A stretch of 64,000 nucleotides of DNA from Lentisphaeria bacterium (GTDB taxonomy: Bacteria > Verrucomicrobiota > Lentisphaeria > Victivallales > Victivallaceae), in contig CP091727.1 in the NCBI GenBank assembly GCA_022009855.1, positions 1,922,001-1,986,000 of the forward strand. The letters run 5' to 3'. Numbering within the stretch: the first letter of the stretch is position 1; each line of letters opens with the position of its first letter. Positions 33,683 through 43,950 of this stretch are shown here, piece by piece. Made by a program: the position numbers and the translations under genes. The notes under the pieces are model-generated. The model saw only the letters and a list, made by a program, of their open reading frames with translations, did not search any database and was not told where the DNA came from.

Positions 33683-36600
33683 TCATTTCAACTGCGGTTC
33701 GCCGATCAAGGTAACATCCGGAGCCAGATGGCGTTTGCCGGCATCCCCGACAGGAGCCAGTCCCCACATCCAGCCCTTTCGGCGCTCACCTTCATCATTA
33801 TCATTGACGCAATAAGCGAAATTGAAATGGTCGCCGATTTTCCAGTCGCCGGGAATGACAAGGTTGTAGATCGTCCTGCTGCCGTTGCGCTGAACATCAA
33901 CACGCCATTTCCTCCAGTCATCATCCCGGCTTCGGCTGAAAATTTTACTTTTTCCGTTTTGAAGAGCGAGATCGAAAAGTTCTCCATTGTAGAAAAACTG
34001 CACGCAATCACCGTTCCAGAGTCGATCATCCAGCTCCTTGTTACAGTGAACATCATCTGTTACACACCAGCGGAAATGCAATGCGTCACTGTGCCACCCC
34101 CACTGAAAATCAACACTGAAATCCTTCGGTCCCGTCCAGAGTTCCAGCAGAACAGAATCGGAGACAAAATCCTTTTTCGCAGCGGTTCGAATTTCCACCG
34201 GCCGCTTTTCCCAGTTGCATCTCTCTCTCAGGGGAGCAAGCGCCACCCACGACATTTTTTCTTCTCGGAGAAGATCGAAGCCGCGAATCAGCGCCGAAAT
34301 TCTGACAAGATAATTTTTACCGTATGCAATACGGCTCCGAGTCTCCGGCGAGAAACGGAACGTCTCCCTCCGCGTCTCCAGCGGAGCAAGCGCCACCTCC
34401 CGGGAGAAACGCTCCTGCCAGGCCGCCGGTGGAGCTACCCGCAGCAATACCTTCTCCGGGTGTTTCAATCGGTTTTGGAGAGTGACATGTACTCCGCTGC
34501 CGCCGCTGATCGCCGGAGCGGCAATAATCCGTACCGGATGCTCCACCCTGCCGCGAACAGATTGCCTCATGGCAACATGGCCGGCAATGCACCAGTCGGC
34601 ATCAACTCGAAAATCCGTATCAGCATCAGACGCATCAGGCTGAAGCAGCATTTCGACGGTGCGCACTTCACCGGGTTGCAGAATCAATTTCCTTGAGTCA
34701 AGTGACTTCTTCCAGCTGCGCGACGAACGCAAAATAAGCTCACCCTCAAGAACCTGCTCCGTCGGATTTTTTACCCGGACTGTGAATGGGGCATGGTTTC
34801 CTGCGATGATGGAGGCGGCGGGAACAATGGAAATCGTTTCGATACCCGGGATAAATTCCAGAGAGGAGTCGGCAGAGAGATAGATCAACCTTCCGGAAGG
34901 GATTCCGGCAATTCCGCCGACCGGATGAAGTACGCTTTTGTCTCCGGCCGCATTGGCCAGTTCTATCTTTTCGGCATTGCTTTTCACGGCAAGTGCGCTC
35001 TGTGGCGGCACGGTCAGCACAACGCACTCTTTTTTCCCTGTTGTGCGAATCCGAAACGCCTCCACTTCGGGAGTGGCCATGAAGCGTTCCACTTCGGATT
35101 TTTCACCAAGTTTTTCCGCCAGAAACCGGAGCATCGGCATGACGGGTCTGGGTTCTCTACGAAAATTGAGAACAAAAGTTTCCGTGAACGAGTCGGCAGA
35201 GGACGTGAAGAGGAAAAAGAAACTTTTTTCCGTTCCGCCGGCCAAATCTGCGAGTTGGTTGCGAATCATCTCTTCCGGTTTGCCGAATCCGCTTTCCGTA
35301 TTCCACAGCGCCTTTTTCAAACCGGCAGCTTCCAGAAGATTTTGATATTTCGGAGCATATTCGCCGTTGCCGTAATGAAATGAAAAAATATCGAAGAGGG
35401 TTCCAACCTGACGATACAGCAGTTCCTCCGTAAACTGCAAAGCGGAAGGCAAGTGATGTGTCAATCCGGCATGAGCAATTTTTGCCCTCGGAGCAAGCCG
35501 GCGAATCAATGAGGAACTTCGTTTCAGGTGCTCCGCATAGGTCGCGGCACCGCCTGACCAGTGATATGAGGTATTGGGTTCGTTCCAGACTTCATATACT
35601 GCGATTTTGTCGCCGTGCCGTTTTATCAGTTTTGTCAGGAAAGCGCTCCATTTTTTCGGGAATCGGATTGCCGCCATACTGGTGATACGGCTCCAGCGCG
35701 CCCCAGCGGGGGAACATACTGTACGGTAATGAGCAGACTCAACCCGTACTTCCTTGCCATCTGATACATCCGGTCAGTCAGCCGCCAATCGGTTTTACCC
35801 TCCTCTTTCTCGATCATCGGCCACACAGCGTCGGTGCGGAGCCAGCGCAATCCCATGTTGCGCATGATTCGGAAAAACGGCTCGGGATCGGCATCCCAGA
35901 TCCAGTGTCCCATCCCCAGACGGGCGTTCTCCGGAGCCGGTTGCGGTACTGTGGAGAAATTTCCGCCGGAAAGATGTTTCTCCTGAATCAGCGTCTCCTT
36001 CTGCAGCAGACGAAACCTGAGCTGATAATATCCCTTCACGGCGGAGGGAACGTCTATGGAACCGTGAAGCCTGCCGCGTTCCGCCTTCCCGGTAAAAACA
36101 ATGCGTTCCAATAGATTTCCGTCTATATCCAGAAAATCGGCCAGTCCGTTGAGTTCCCCGTCAGGAACGCCGGCTGCCTCATACTGCAGACGATTCTTCT
36201 CGCCGTCCCACGCCATGTTTCCGAAACAAAGTGGGTTGAACAGAATTTCCGGTGTCGCGACATGTTCCGGCGGAGGACTCGCCTTTTCCGTTTTCGGCAG
36301 AAAAGAAACTTTTTCCTCGCGTCCATTTTTATATTTCAACAAAATACCGCCGATCAGCAGATCTCCTTCCAGATGGGAGCGATTGATCGGATCAAGCCAG
36401 ATGACGCTCAGTCTCAAAGGATATTTCACCGTATTCACCTTGGGGTTTCCGCTCCAGATCGAATGGGGGGAGGTTTTCAAGTTCAGGGAATAGGTAAACC
36501 ATCCCTTATGTGACAAGGTTCGGAAATCATTTTCCGTTCTGGTGTAGAGCATCTGTTTCCAATTCGACGACGCAAATTGAAAATAAAGTCGATGTCTGCA

Positions 36601-36876
36601 TCCATCCCCATGAACCAGAAAGTCAATACTTTCGACCTCTTCGGAGATAAGAATGGCCGGTTCCGGCTTCAGCCACAGCGAATTAGCGGATTTCCCCATC
36701 ACTTTGAAATGATAGTGGACAGCAAGTGCATCGCTCCCGTCCGGCGTTGCGTTCGGACGAACAGATACCGTTGAATAATCTTTTGACGGTCCATCCAGCG
36801 ACCATGTTTCAATGGCCGGCACTTCGACCGCAAGAAACAGCATGACGAAAAGTAGTCCCGGTTTGATTTTTTCCAT
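33683..36876 (-). CDS. Secreted multidomain glycoside hydrolase, GH39-like, with CBM9-like C-terminus (two frame breaks)
   Basis: About 1063 aa after repair. The start is ATG 36876 with AGGAGG six nt upstream. Signal peptide MEKIKPGLLFVMLFLAVEVPA, then a beta-rich region to about residue 340 and a clan-A TIM barrel. Catalytic candidates are Glu in YEVWNEPNTSYHW and Glu in LWNTESGFG. Ig-like domains follow, then a CBM9-like module (DRLWNGDCVQFFYNGELF, FNFAYCVNDNDEGER). The frame is broken near 35715 by an extra C and near 35655 by an extra A; repair gives VPRWGALEPYHQYGGNPIP. Shares its plan with the fusion protein at 53.1-57.9 kb. Probably degrades an acidic or complex glycan outside the cytoplasm; family assignment is inference. 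Confidence 0.78.
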
Positions 36877-37106
36877 GAACATCCTCCTGCAGAAAACTTT
36901 AATTATTTCCCGATTTTCATGAAACATATCTGATGAGACAAAATTGTTGCCGGCTGCTCCGGATATTTCCCCAAGCATCTTTGCTGAACCGTTCCTGAGA
37001 AACCATCTCTATTTCATTACACTTCAGCCGCAGACTATCGTTCTGCTCCGGCATCTGCATTGCCGGCTTTGACAATATTATACGATACTGCGGGAAAAAT
37101 GTCAAT

Positions 37107-37127
37107 AAATAAAATGATGTTTTATTT
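37107..37127. promoter_or_regulatory. Palindromic operator candidate
   Basis: AAATAAAA-TGATG-TTTTATTT, perfect 8-nt arms. It lies in the 416-nt divergent spacer (36877-37292) between the GH39-like gene (-) and the AraC gene (+), which holds no other convincing feature. Position fits an operator for the adjacent AraC protein; this is inference. Confidence 0.4.
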
Positions 37128-37292
37128 ACTATTATGACGCATATCCACCTGGCCATTCCAATGCCGGAGACAACGTACTGTTCCGCATATTTCATACGGA
37201 TTAGAGAAAGAAAGAAAAAAAGCTACATTCCCGTTTGATTTTTCTTTATTGCATGATATTTATATTCCGATGCAAAAAAAGGAGATTTCCCG

Positions 37293-38105
37293 ATGGAACA
37301 TATGACTACCAGAATTGATTACCGGCAGGAGTTTGCGCATTTGCCGTTTTCCATCAAGGCGGTGATTCACACCGTATTTGATCAAACGTTCAAACAGCGA
37401 GTCTGTGCTGCAGACAATGACAACGTTATGTTCATATGGGTCAAGGAAGGAGAACTGGAGCTCTCTCTGATGCAAGGATTTTTTTTATTGCACAGCAATC
37501 ATTTCTGCTATATTCTTCCGGATGAGGATTATATGTTGCGCGGCAGAACCGCAGGCCGGTTTTACGCTGTGGCCTTCGATGGCCCGTTGGCGGTTGCGTT
37601 TCTGATGGCCTACCGTTTTCCCCGGCTTTCGGTCACCCAGGAAGCCCCACCCGAAGAACTTTTCGAGAAACTTTCTCTTATGCTGCCGGAACCGGATCCG
37701 AACGTCCAGTTGCGGTCTATTGCCGTCGTCGCCGAGATAATCGCGTGTGCCGGAGCCGCGCCCGAAAACAAAGACGCATCGCTTCTGGAACGCTTCAAGG
37801 CGCTTGTTCAAAATCGCTACTGTGATTCGGCTCTGAATATCAATATCATCTGCGATTACCTGGGATGCCATCGTACAACACTTTATCGTACCGTCCGGCA
37901 GAAAATGGGACGTTCTCCGATCCATTATCTGCGAAGCGAACGATGTGTTCATGCCCTTGCCATGTTGCGCGGCACCAAGCTGCCCATTGTGGAAATCGGC
38001 AAACGCTGCGGAATTCCTGATCCTATTGCCTTTAATCAGTTTATCCATTACTATGTCAAAATGAGTCCCGGAGAGTACCGGAAAATCAATGCTTCCTCCA
38101 AATGA
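37293..38105 (+). CDS. AraC-family transcriptional regulator
   Basis: 270 aa, intact. AAGGAGA lies about 7 nt before the ATG. Residues 1-150 are a cupin-like sensing domain (WVKEGELELSLMQGFFLLHS, LRGRTAGRFYAVAF). Residues 165-265 form the double HTH: INIICDYLGCHRTTLYRTVRQKMGRSPI and a second helix pair IVEIGKRCGIPDPIAFNQFI followed by MSPGEYRK. Divergent from the GH39-like/prepilin/DUF4832 operon across a spacer with a palindrome, so it probably controls that operon in response to a sugar. Confidence 0.9.
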   Translation: MEHMTTRIDYRQEFAHLPFSIKAVIHTVFDQTFKQRVCAADNDNVMFIWVKEGELELSLMQGFFLLHSNHFCYILPDEDYMLRGRTAGRFYAVAFDGPLAVAFLMAYRFPRLSVTQEAPPEELFEKLSLMLPEPDPNVQLRSIAVVAEIIACAGAAPENKDASLLERFKALVQNRYCDSALNINIICDYLGCHRTTLYRTVRQKMGRSPIHYLRSERCVHALAMLRGTKLPIVEIGKRCGIPDPIAFNQFIHYYVKMSPGEYRKINASSK

Positions 38106-38136
38106 TATTTATTAAAATTAATCAACTTTCTTCTGC

Positions 38137-38435
38137 GGTGCGCGGTCGGGGGGCGGAGGCGGGATAGACTGAACTTCCGCGCGGGAATGTTGGTCGAGGG
38201 AGCTGGAGGGCCGGTCGCCCTCCAGACCTCCTCGCCCGTGAGAAGACCCAAGTCGGTTGATACTGATCCGCACGCGGCCCTCGCGGGCCTTACTTGTCGG
38301 GCTTCGCCCGCCAACTCCCTCAGTCGCCGGAGGGGCTTCGCTCGACTCCGTTCGACTGCGTCGCAATTGCTCCTTGCTGCTTTGCGTTTCGCAAAGCAGT
38401 TCTCTCACATGCGCTCGCGGCGCTGACCGCGCTTG
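38137..38435. repeat. Dispersed GC-rich repeat, copy B
   Basis: Second copy of the element at 30831-31535, with one 137-bp-type module shortened to its start and the ~200-nt core nearly identical. It begins about 30 nt after the AraC stop and separates enzyme cassettes 1 and 2. The hairpin CTGCTTTGCG/CGCAAAGCAG is conserved. Confidence 0.85.
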
Positions 38436-38550
38436 TGCCCGTGAGAAAGCCGGGTTGCGGTGGAAATACTGACCGGGCTTGTTCCCGCGAGAAAGCCGGG
38501 TTGCGGGTGGAATACAGGCCGGGCTTGTGCCCGCAAGACGACCGTGCTTG
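38431..38550. repeat. 46-bp tandem repeat adjoining copy B
   Basis: Units start GCTTGTgCCCG at 38431, 38477 and 38523 (period 46). Two units are complete (…GAGAAAGCCGGGTTGCGG…) and a third is partial. The sequence shares GAGAAAGCC-type motifs with the flank of copy A. Confidence 0.75.
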
Positions 38551-38629
38551 ACAGGGTGTGGGCCTGGTCGTAAAGACATTTTCAGCGGCGCTGGACCGTG
38601 CTCCGTGCACAGTCCAGGCCGCAATGGAT

Positions 38630-40294
38630 CTATTTCGAAGTGACGTTGGCGGAGTTGACGATCCAGACCGGTTTCAACCCCGAGAAGCCGAGGTTGGCGC
38701 CGGGCGTCTTATCGCCGTATGCGGTACGGGTCAGGCGGTTGTCCTGCAGCTTCACCCCGTCGGCGGCGAAGAGGAAGATTCCGGCCGCCGGGCAGTTTTC
38801 AATGCTGTTCCCGGTGATCGTGATGTTCCGGTTCCCCTTGAAGGGGCTGGTGTAATCCTCCAGCCGCGCAAAGACGCTGATCGCTCCGTTGGCGTAGGAG
38901 TCAGGCTGCAGCATCATGTTGCGGCCGACGTCGCGGATCACGTTGTTCCGGATCCGGATGTTTTCCACCCAGCCCGCTTCGCGCCAGTAGCCGTATTCGG
39001 CACCGGCGGTGATCGCCGCATGTTTGATCCGTTCGAACCGATTGTTCTCGATCACGCCGTCGGAGGCCATGATCCGGAGGCCCCGGCCGCGGTGATCGTG
39101 AAAGTAGGAGTCCCGGATCTCAAATCCGTTCGCCCCGATCGCCGGAATATCGAAAAACTGTCCCTCCTTGACCGCCGTTCCGCCCGGGGCGAGCTTGACT
39201 TCATAGGCGGTCCAGTCCCGGAGGCCGTCGCCGCGGTTGAAGTAGAATTTCTTCAGCGTCTCCCGGTCGTATTTCCGCGGTGACGGGCGGAAGCTCTCGA
39301 TGACCGCTTCCCCGAGGACCGAGTAGTCGGAGGGATCGAGCAACCGGAGTTTGTCGCCGGGGCGGATGATCTGGGGGAATCCTTCCGCCTTGTAGGGGCG
39401 CAGCGTGTCGAACGTGGTTCCGTTCAGCACCCGGACCACCGGCAGCGCCACTGAGTGGAGGTTGACCGAATCATCGCCCATGAACGAGAAGTCGCAGTTC
39501 ACCAGTTTCGGGCCGCGGCGGATGTAGGCGTAGTTCAGCCCGTCGGCGCAGGTGGAGAGCAGACGGTCCGCCTTCGCCCCCTCCGGGCGGGGGGCCGCGG
39601 GTGAGCTTCACATTGACCAGCTCGTCGCCGCCTTCGCTGAAGCGGTTGCAGAAGCCGAGGCTCGGGCAGGTGTAGATGGTGAGGTTCTCAAACCGGATCG
39701 GACCGCAGGCGGTCAGATAGACCGCGCCGTTCTTTCGCATGTTCAGCGCCAGCTTGTCCCCCGGCGCGAGGGCGGGTTCCGGCTTGTTGGCGCGGAACCG
39801 GCCGTGGCGGGCGTCGAGGATCTCCGTCTTGCCGTAGAGGTCGGCGGCCTCCAGTTTCCAGCTCTTCCCATCCTTCTGGAAGAGGTGCGGGTGGCCCACC
39901 GCATACGCCGCGGTCAGATCCGGATAGCCCTCGTCGATGGTGAATTCGATTTGCCGGAAGTCCGGAGAAACCGAGGTGATCACCCCCTGTGTGAACGGCA
40001 GCGGATCATAATCAATCGTCAGATTTTTTCACTGTCGCGTTGCGGCAGCCGTTCAGCCGGAGTGCGTGGACCGGCCGGGTCATCACCAGCTTTGCGCCGT
40101 TGCCGTCGATGGTGACGCCGTCGAGTTTGCGCAGTTCGATCGTCTTTGCCGAACGGTACTCCGGACGGGTGAGCTTTATCACCTTCTTACCGGCGGAAAT
40201 TTGCGTGTTGATCTCCTTTTTGCAGTTCCGACTGCGCGGCAGTCAGAACGGTTCCCGCCAGCAGAGACAGAATTGCGAACGTGAACTTTTTCAT
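38630..40294 (-). CDS. Secreted parallel beta-helix protein (possible GH110-like; three frame breaks)
   Basis: About 553 aa after repair. Signal peptide MKKFTFAILSLLAGTVLTAA. The body is a right-handed beta-helix: LDGVTIDGNGAKLVMTRPVH, NLTIDYDPLPFTQGV, FSFMGDDSVNLHS, and rungs such as IRIRNNVIRDVG and ITITGNSIENCP. The Asp-Asp in GDDSVNLHS resembles the catalytic region of GH110 alpha-galactosidases, but other beta-helix families fit too. Three extra bases break the frame: A near 40215, A near 40025 (NLTIDYD restored) and C near 39590 (RGPRPEGAKADRLLS restored). The ATG overlaps the stop of the upstream beta-helix gene by 4 nt. Confidence 0.75.
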
Positions 40295-41781
40295 CGGGCG
40301 ACGGCTCCTTTTTTGACGATTCCGGCCGGGGTGGCCTCATATTGTTTCAAGCGGTCGTAGATCTTCCAGACCGATTCGGGCAACTTGGAGCCGATCCGCA
40401 GTGACCGGCGGTCGACGGCATGGGGATTCTCGCTCGACTTGCGGCCGGTAAGTTCGAACGCCTCGGTCTTCGAATCGCGGTCCAGCTGAAGCTTCGTCAG
40501 CGCCGGCGAGGTGCCGGGCACTTCCGGTTTCCCCGGAACCAGTGTCCTGCCGTCGGCGCGTAGCGGTTCCCGGCCAGGCGGATGCGCCGCGCCGTCGGCT
40601 GATCGGGCAGCTTCACGTAGTAGCGGGCGAAGCCGCGCAGCAGCGATTTCTCCACGCTCAGAGCGCCGGTGGAGAAGCGCGATTCCAGCGAGATGAAACC
40701 GGTGCCGTTCCGCATCGTACAGCCGAAGAAGCTCAATCCGCCCGCCTCCAGCGACGCCAGATTGCACTTGCCGTTGCCGATCAGCGTGCAGTTGGAGAAG
40801 GTGATTCGTGAGCGGGCCCGCTGCCAGATCAATTCCGCCGGTTCCGGGTCGGCGATCAGGCACTCGTCGAAGAGGGCTGACGCGTCGTCGCTCAGAAAGA
40901 CTGCCGCCTCGAAGGTGCTGTCGATCAGCACGCACCGCTGATAGGGTGCCGCTGCTCTGGCCGACGTTGCAGACCGCGGAGCTCGCGCAGTTCACCGCGC
41001 CGCATTCCTCGTAATAGACGTCGCTTGCGTCGTGGATCGACATCCCCTGACCGCAGCTGTTGTAGGCAAGACAGTTGACATACATCGCATGTTTCGGCGT
41101 TTCCGCCGCGTCGAATCCGTCGTTCCATGAGAACATCATCGTGAAGTTGCGCACGATCGTGTGACTGCGGTGGATGTAGAAGCCGTAATTGGCGGGAAGC
41201 TGGATCTTGAGATCGGCAAGCTGTTTCCCGGCGGGGAGATGGTAGAGCACCTTGCGTTCCTTCTTGTTCCACCAGAATCCGTTGGGGGTTTTCTCCAGCG
41301 ATTCCCGGTCGAGCAGGTTCGGGGCGGCCTTCCCGTCCACGAACCAGATCTGGGTGCCCGGCAGCCAGTAGTTCTTGCTCATATCCCGGCGGAAGAAGTT
41401 GCTCATCGGGTCGAAGGGGAGCGAATAGATTCCCTCCGCTTCGCGTTTCCACGCCTCCGCCGGAATCACCGCGAGACCGGAGATCACAGCGCCGTTCCCT
41501 TCCACCACCAGCGGCTGTTCCGCCGTGCCGCCGCGAAGCAGTCGCAGACCACGCGGCTTCCCCGGGCCGTCGTAGGGGAGTGAATAGGGGGTGCCGGTGT
41601 TGGTGACCTCGATCCGCCCGCCGGTCTGAACCAGCTTGCAGGCGCGTTCAATCGAGGCGAGCGGTTTCTCCCGGGAGCCGTCGTTGGCGTCGTTCCCCTT
41701 GAGATTGTCCACGTAGAGAGTCGGTGCCGCCGTCAGCAGGAGAGCTTCCGCAAGGCAGGCGATGGCGAGAATTCGTTTCAT
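40291..41781 (-). CDS. Secreted parallel beta-helix protein, DUF1565-type (two compensating frame errors)
   Basis: 496 aa. Signal peptide MKRILAIACLAEALLLTAA followed by the typical N-terminal PTLYVDNLKGNDANDGSREK, the entry rung of many polysaccharide-acting beta-helix proteins, then helix rungs such as VRNFTMMFSWNDGFDAAETP and ITFSNCTLIGNG. Residues about 278-405 read as an Arg-rich nonsense segment because of one extra C near 40950 and one missing base near 40562. In the intervening frame the sequence is YQRCVLIDSTFEAAVFLSDD onward, a normal beta-helix. Substrate unknown. 7 nt after the prepilin-like gene. Confidence 0.77.
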   Translation of the reverse strand: MKRILAIACLAEALLLTAAPTLYVDNLKGNDANDGSREKPLASIERACKLVQTGGRIEVTNTGTPYSLPYDGPGKPRGLRLLRGGTAEQPLVVEGNGAVISGLAVIPAEAWKREAEGIYSLPFDPMSNFFRRDMSKNYWLPGTQIWFVDGKAAPNLLDRESLEKTPNGFWWNKKERKVLYHLPAGKQLADLKIQLPANYGFYIHRSHTIVRNFTMMFSWNDGFDAAETPKHAMYVNCLAYNSCGQGMSIHDASDVYYEECGAVNCASSAVCNVGQSSGTLSAVRADRQHLRGGSLSERRRVSPLRRVPDRRPGTGGIDLAAGPLTNHLLQLHADRQRQVQSGVAGGGRIELLRLYDAERHRFHLAGIALLHRRSERGEIAAARLRPLLREAARSADGAAHPPGREPLRADGRTLVPGKPEVPGTSPALTKLQLDRDSKTEAFELTGRKSSENPHAVDRRSLRIGSKLPESVWKIYDRLKQYEATPAGIVKKGAVAR

Positions 41782-41788
41782 AAAAACC

Positions 41789-42598
41789 TCAATCTTTGAA
41801 TGTCGGCAGGAAGTAGCGGTCGATCTTATCCGTGATCTGATAGACGTAGATCGCGTTGCGCGCCGAAGTCACGTGCCCGTCCACGAACGACAGATTGGCG
41901 CTCCCGGAGTGGCGGGAGTCGAGCATATGCGGGCAGTTGTCATAGACGGTTTTCGAACGCGAGAGGGAGGAGACGCCGATCGGCCGCCCTTCGTAGTCTT
42001 CCCGCAGGGCGGGAGTCCCGGTGTTGCCGGCACCCAGTACGGCATCTCCCAGCAGGATCGTCTCCGAGGCGCGCCGGGTGACACGCAGCGGGAACAGTTT
42101 GAGTTTGTAGATCTCTTCTGCATCGTTCGGGAGATAATAGTAGGTGGCACCGCTTTTGCAGTTTGTTCCGAAGTACCGGTTCATACCGTACTGACAGCCC
42201 CGGACCCAGTAGTTACCGTCGCTGTCAAATTTCTCCCGCAGCAGATCCAGAGCTCCGTAATAGGTGGTCGCGCTCGGGCAGTAGAACATCTTCGGCTGTG
42301 CATAGCCTGCCCGCCAGAGAGTCCGGGACCAGACGTGATTGAGGCCGTTGTACGTCTGGCTGACCGGAGCGTACCCGTTGAAGTCGTCGGAATAGGAGAA
42401 TACGCTCATTGAAAGCTGTTTGATCTTGCTTATGCACTCCGTCGACCGCGCCCGTTCCCGCGCCTTGTTCAAGGCCGGCAGCAGCATCGCCGCCAGGATG
42501 GCGATGATCGCGATGACAATGAGCAATTCGATCAAAGTAAATTGTCGGCACGCGGTTCTGGCCGCGCGGGAAAGAGAAATGGTTTTTTCTGAACTCAT
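41789..42598 (-). CDS. Prepilin-like H-X9-DG protein 2
   Basis: 269 aa, intact. AAGGA about 9 nt before the ATG. Leader ...TACRQ then FTLIELLIVIAIIAILAAML: a class III prepilin helix with Glu5 but Gln instead of Gly before Phe. C-terminal His-x9-Asp-Gly in SRHSGSANLSFVDGHV. Cysteines in the middle (FYCPSATTYYG, RGCQYGMNRYFG) recur in this family. First of three genes transcribed leftward with two beta-helix proteins; the regulator gene lies 87 nt upstream. Confidence 0.88.
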   Translation of the reverse strand: MSSEKTISLSRAARTACRQFTLIELLIVIAIIAILAAMLLPALNKARERARSTECISKIKQLSMSVFSYSDDFNGYAPVSQTYNGLNHVWSRTLWRAGYAQPKMFYCPSATTYYGALDLLREKFDSDGNYWVRGCQYGMNRYFGTNCKSGATYYYLPNDAEEIYKLKLFPLRVTRRASETILLGDAVLGAGNTGTPALREDYEGRPIGVSSLSRSKTVYDNCPHMLDSRHSGSANLSFVDGHVTSARNAIYVYQITDKIDRYFLPTFKD

Positions 42599-42685
42599 CG
42601 ACGGATCCTTTCCTGTATGAAATTATGGTTTTCTGTTGAAATCCGATCTTACTGCACCGTATCCCGCCCGGAATTGTGACGAGGG

Positions 42686-43850
42686 TCACGGGACGGCAAT
42701 CAGCTCCGGTCTGACAAAGATATTGCCCGGCTTCCAGTCCGCCGGGGCATTCAGGCGGGCGAGCAGCCGCCCGGTCATGCACCGCCCGATCTCATTGTTC
42801 CGTTTGTCCACCGTGAGCGGCGGAGTATAACTCTCAAACTGCTTCCAGCCGCTGAAGGCGATTTTGTTGTCGTACCCGGCGATCACAACATCCTTGCCGG
42901 GCGTTTTCCCCAGCAGACGGAGCGCCGCCGCCAGAATCGGCACATCCCAGTCGGTCTTGGTCAGCAGTGCGTCGGGGGAATTCCCGCCCGGCCCGAACTC
43001 ATCCAGCAGATAGCCTGCCGCCAGCCGGACCTCCTCCCGGAACCGGTTTTCGCTCCAGGCGTCTCCGTCGTCGTAATGCCGCCCCCAGTATCCGTTTTCC
43101 GGGAGCGGACGCGGTTCCAGACCGGCCTCCCGCATGGCGGTGCTGTAACCGCGGAAACGGTCGGCAACCCAGTATTCCTGGCGATTGGCCGGCAGGTAAC
43201 AGAGAACACGCCGGCAGCCGCGCCGGATCAGCTCCGCCGTCAACAGTCGGGCTCCCTCGGCGTGATCCGGCAGCACATGATCGACCTGCGGGAAGAGTGT
43301 CTTGTGAACCGACGCCACCGTCGGCAGGCCGGATTCGGCCAGTTGGCGCGCCGCCGCATCGAATTCCGGCGTGGGGTGGGCGGAAGAGAAAAACAGCGCG
43401 CCGCCGGGGGCGGATTTGTGTAAGTTCCTCCAGTTCGCCGCTGGTCAGCCGGGAGCCATTGAGCCAGAGCGAATGCATGTTCTGTGCCATCAGCTCTTCG
43501 AGCGCACCCGCCTGAATGGCGTCCATGAAGCCGGAATTGCGCTTGCGGATGGCGTCGTCCTTGTCGGTGGAACTCAAGAGGATAACCGTCCGGTTCATCA
43601 GGAAGGTGCCCCGCCCGGCGGGGCGGGAGACCACGTGCATCCGGCGCCCCCGCTTCTCCAGAATGCCGCGTGCGGCGAGCTCCGCCAGCCCGGAGCGGAC
43701 CGTTCCGCGTGCGACGCCGAACCGTTCCGCCAGCAGATTCTCCGCCGGAACTTCGGCATCCGGCGGCAGTTCCTGTTTCCGGATCAGCTGCAACACATTC
43801 CGGATCACCTGCTCGCGCGGAGAACATGTTGTGCTGTTTGTATAATTCAT
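42686..43850 (-). CDS. GntR/LacI-type regulator (frame break near 43410)
   Basis: About 388 aa after repair. GntR winged helix at residues 1-75 (PAENLLAERFGVARGTVRSG, then LAELAARGILEKRGRRMHVV) joined to a LacI-like effector domain ending in DVVIAGYDNKIAFSGWKQFE and TVDKRNNEIGRCMTGRLLAR. One extra C near 43410 breaks the frame; repair gives QIRPGGALFFSSAHPTPEFD and joins ASVHKTLFPQVDHV. ATG 43850 preferred over TTG 43856. Upstream of the prepilin and beta-helix genes on the same strand, so probably their repressor and autoregulated. Confidence 0.83.
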
Positions 43851-43856
43851 GTACAA
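43838..43856. promoter_or_regulatory. Inverted repeat over the regulator start
   Basis: TTGTA (43838-43842) and TACAA (43852-43856) form an inverted repeat with a 9-nt centre covering the start codon of the GntR/LacI-type gene. A plausible autoregulatory operator; not tested. Confidence 0.3.
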
Positions 43857-43929
43857 CTACCGATGTTAATTCTACATTAATTATACAATATTCGATGGGC
43901 CATGTCAACCCCTCCGGAAAAAAATGTTG

Positions 43930-43950
43930 AAAAAAGGTCCCGCCGGGACC
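43930..43950 (-). terminator. Terminator-like hairpin reading leftward
   Basis: GGTCCC-GCC-GGGACC at 43936-43950 followed on the minus strand by six T. No intact minus-strand gene ends just to its right; it may be left from the decayed region 43.95-44.44 kb. Confidence 0.45.

Noticed and set aside
30879..38550. CRISPR array
   Set aside because: The 137-bp and 46-bp repeats are directly adjacent without unique spacers, and no cas genes are near.
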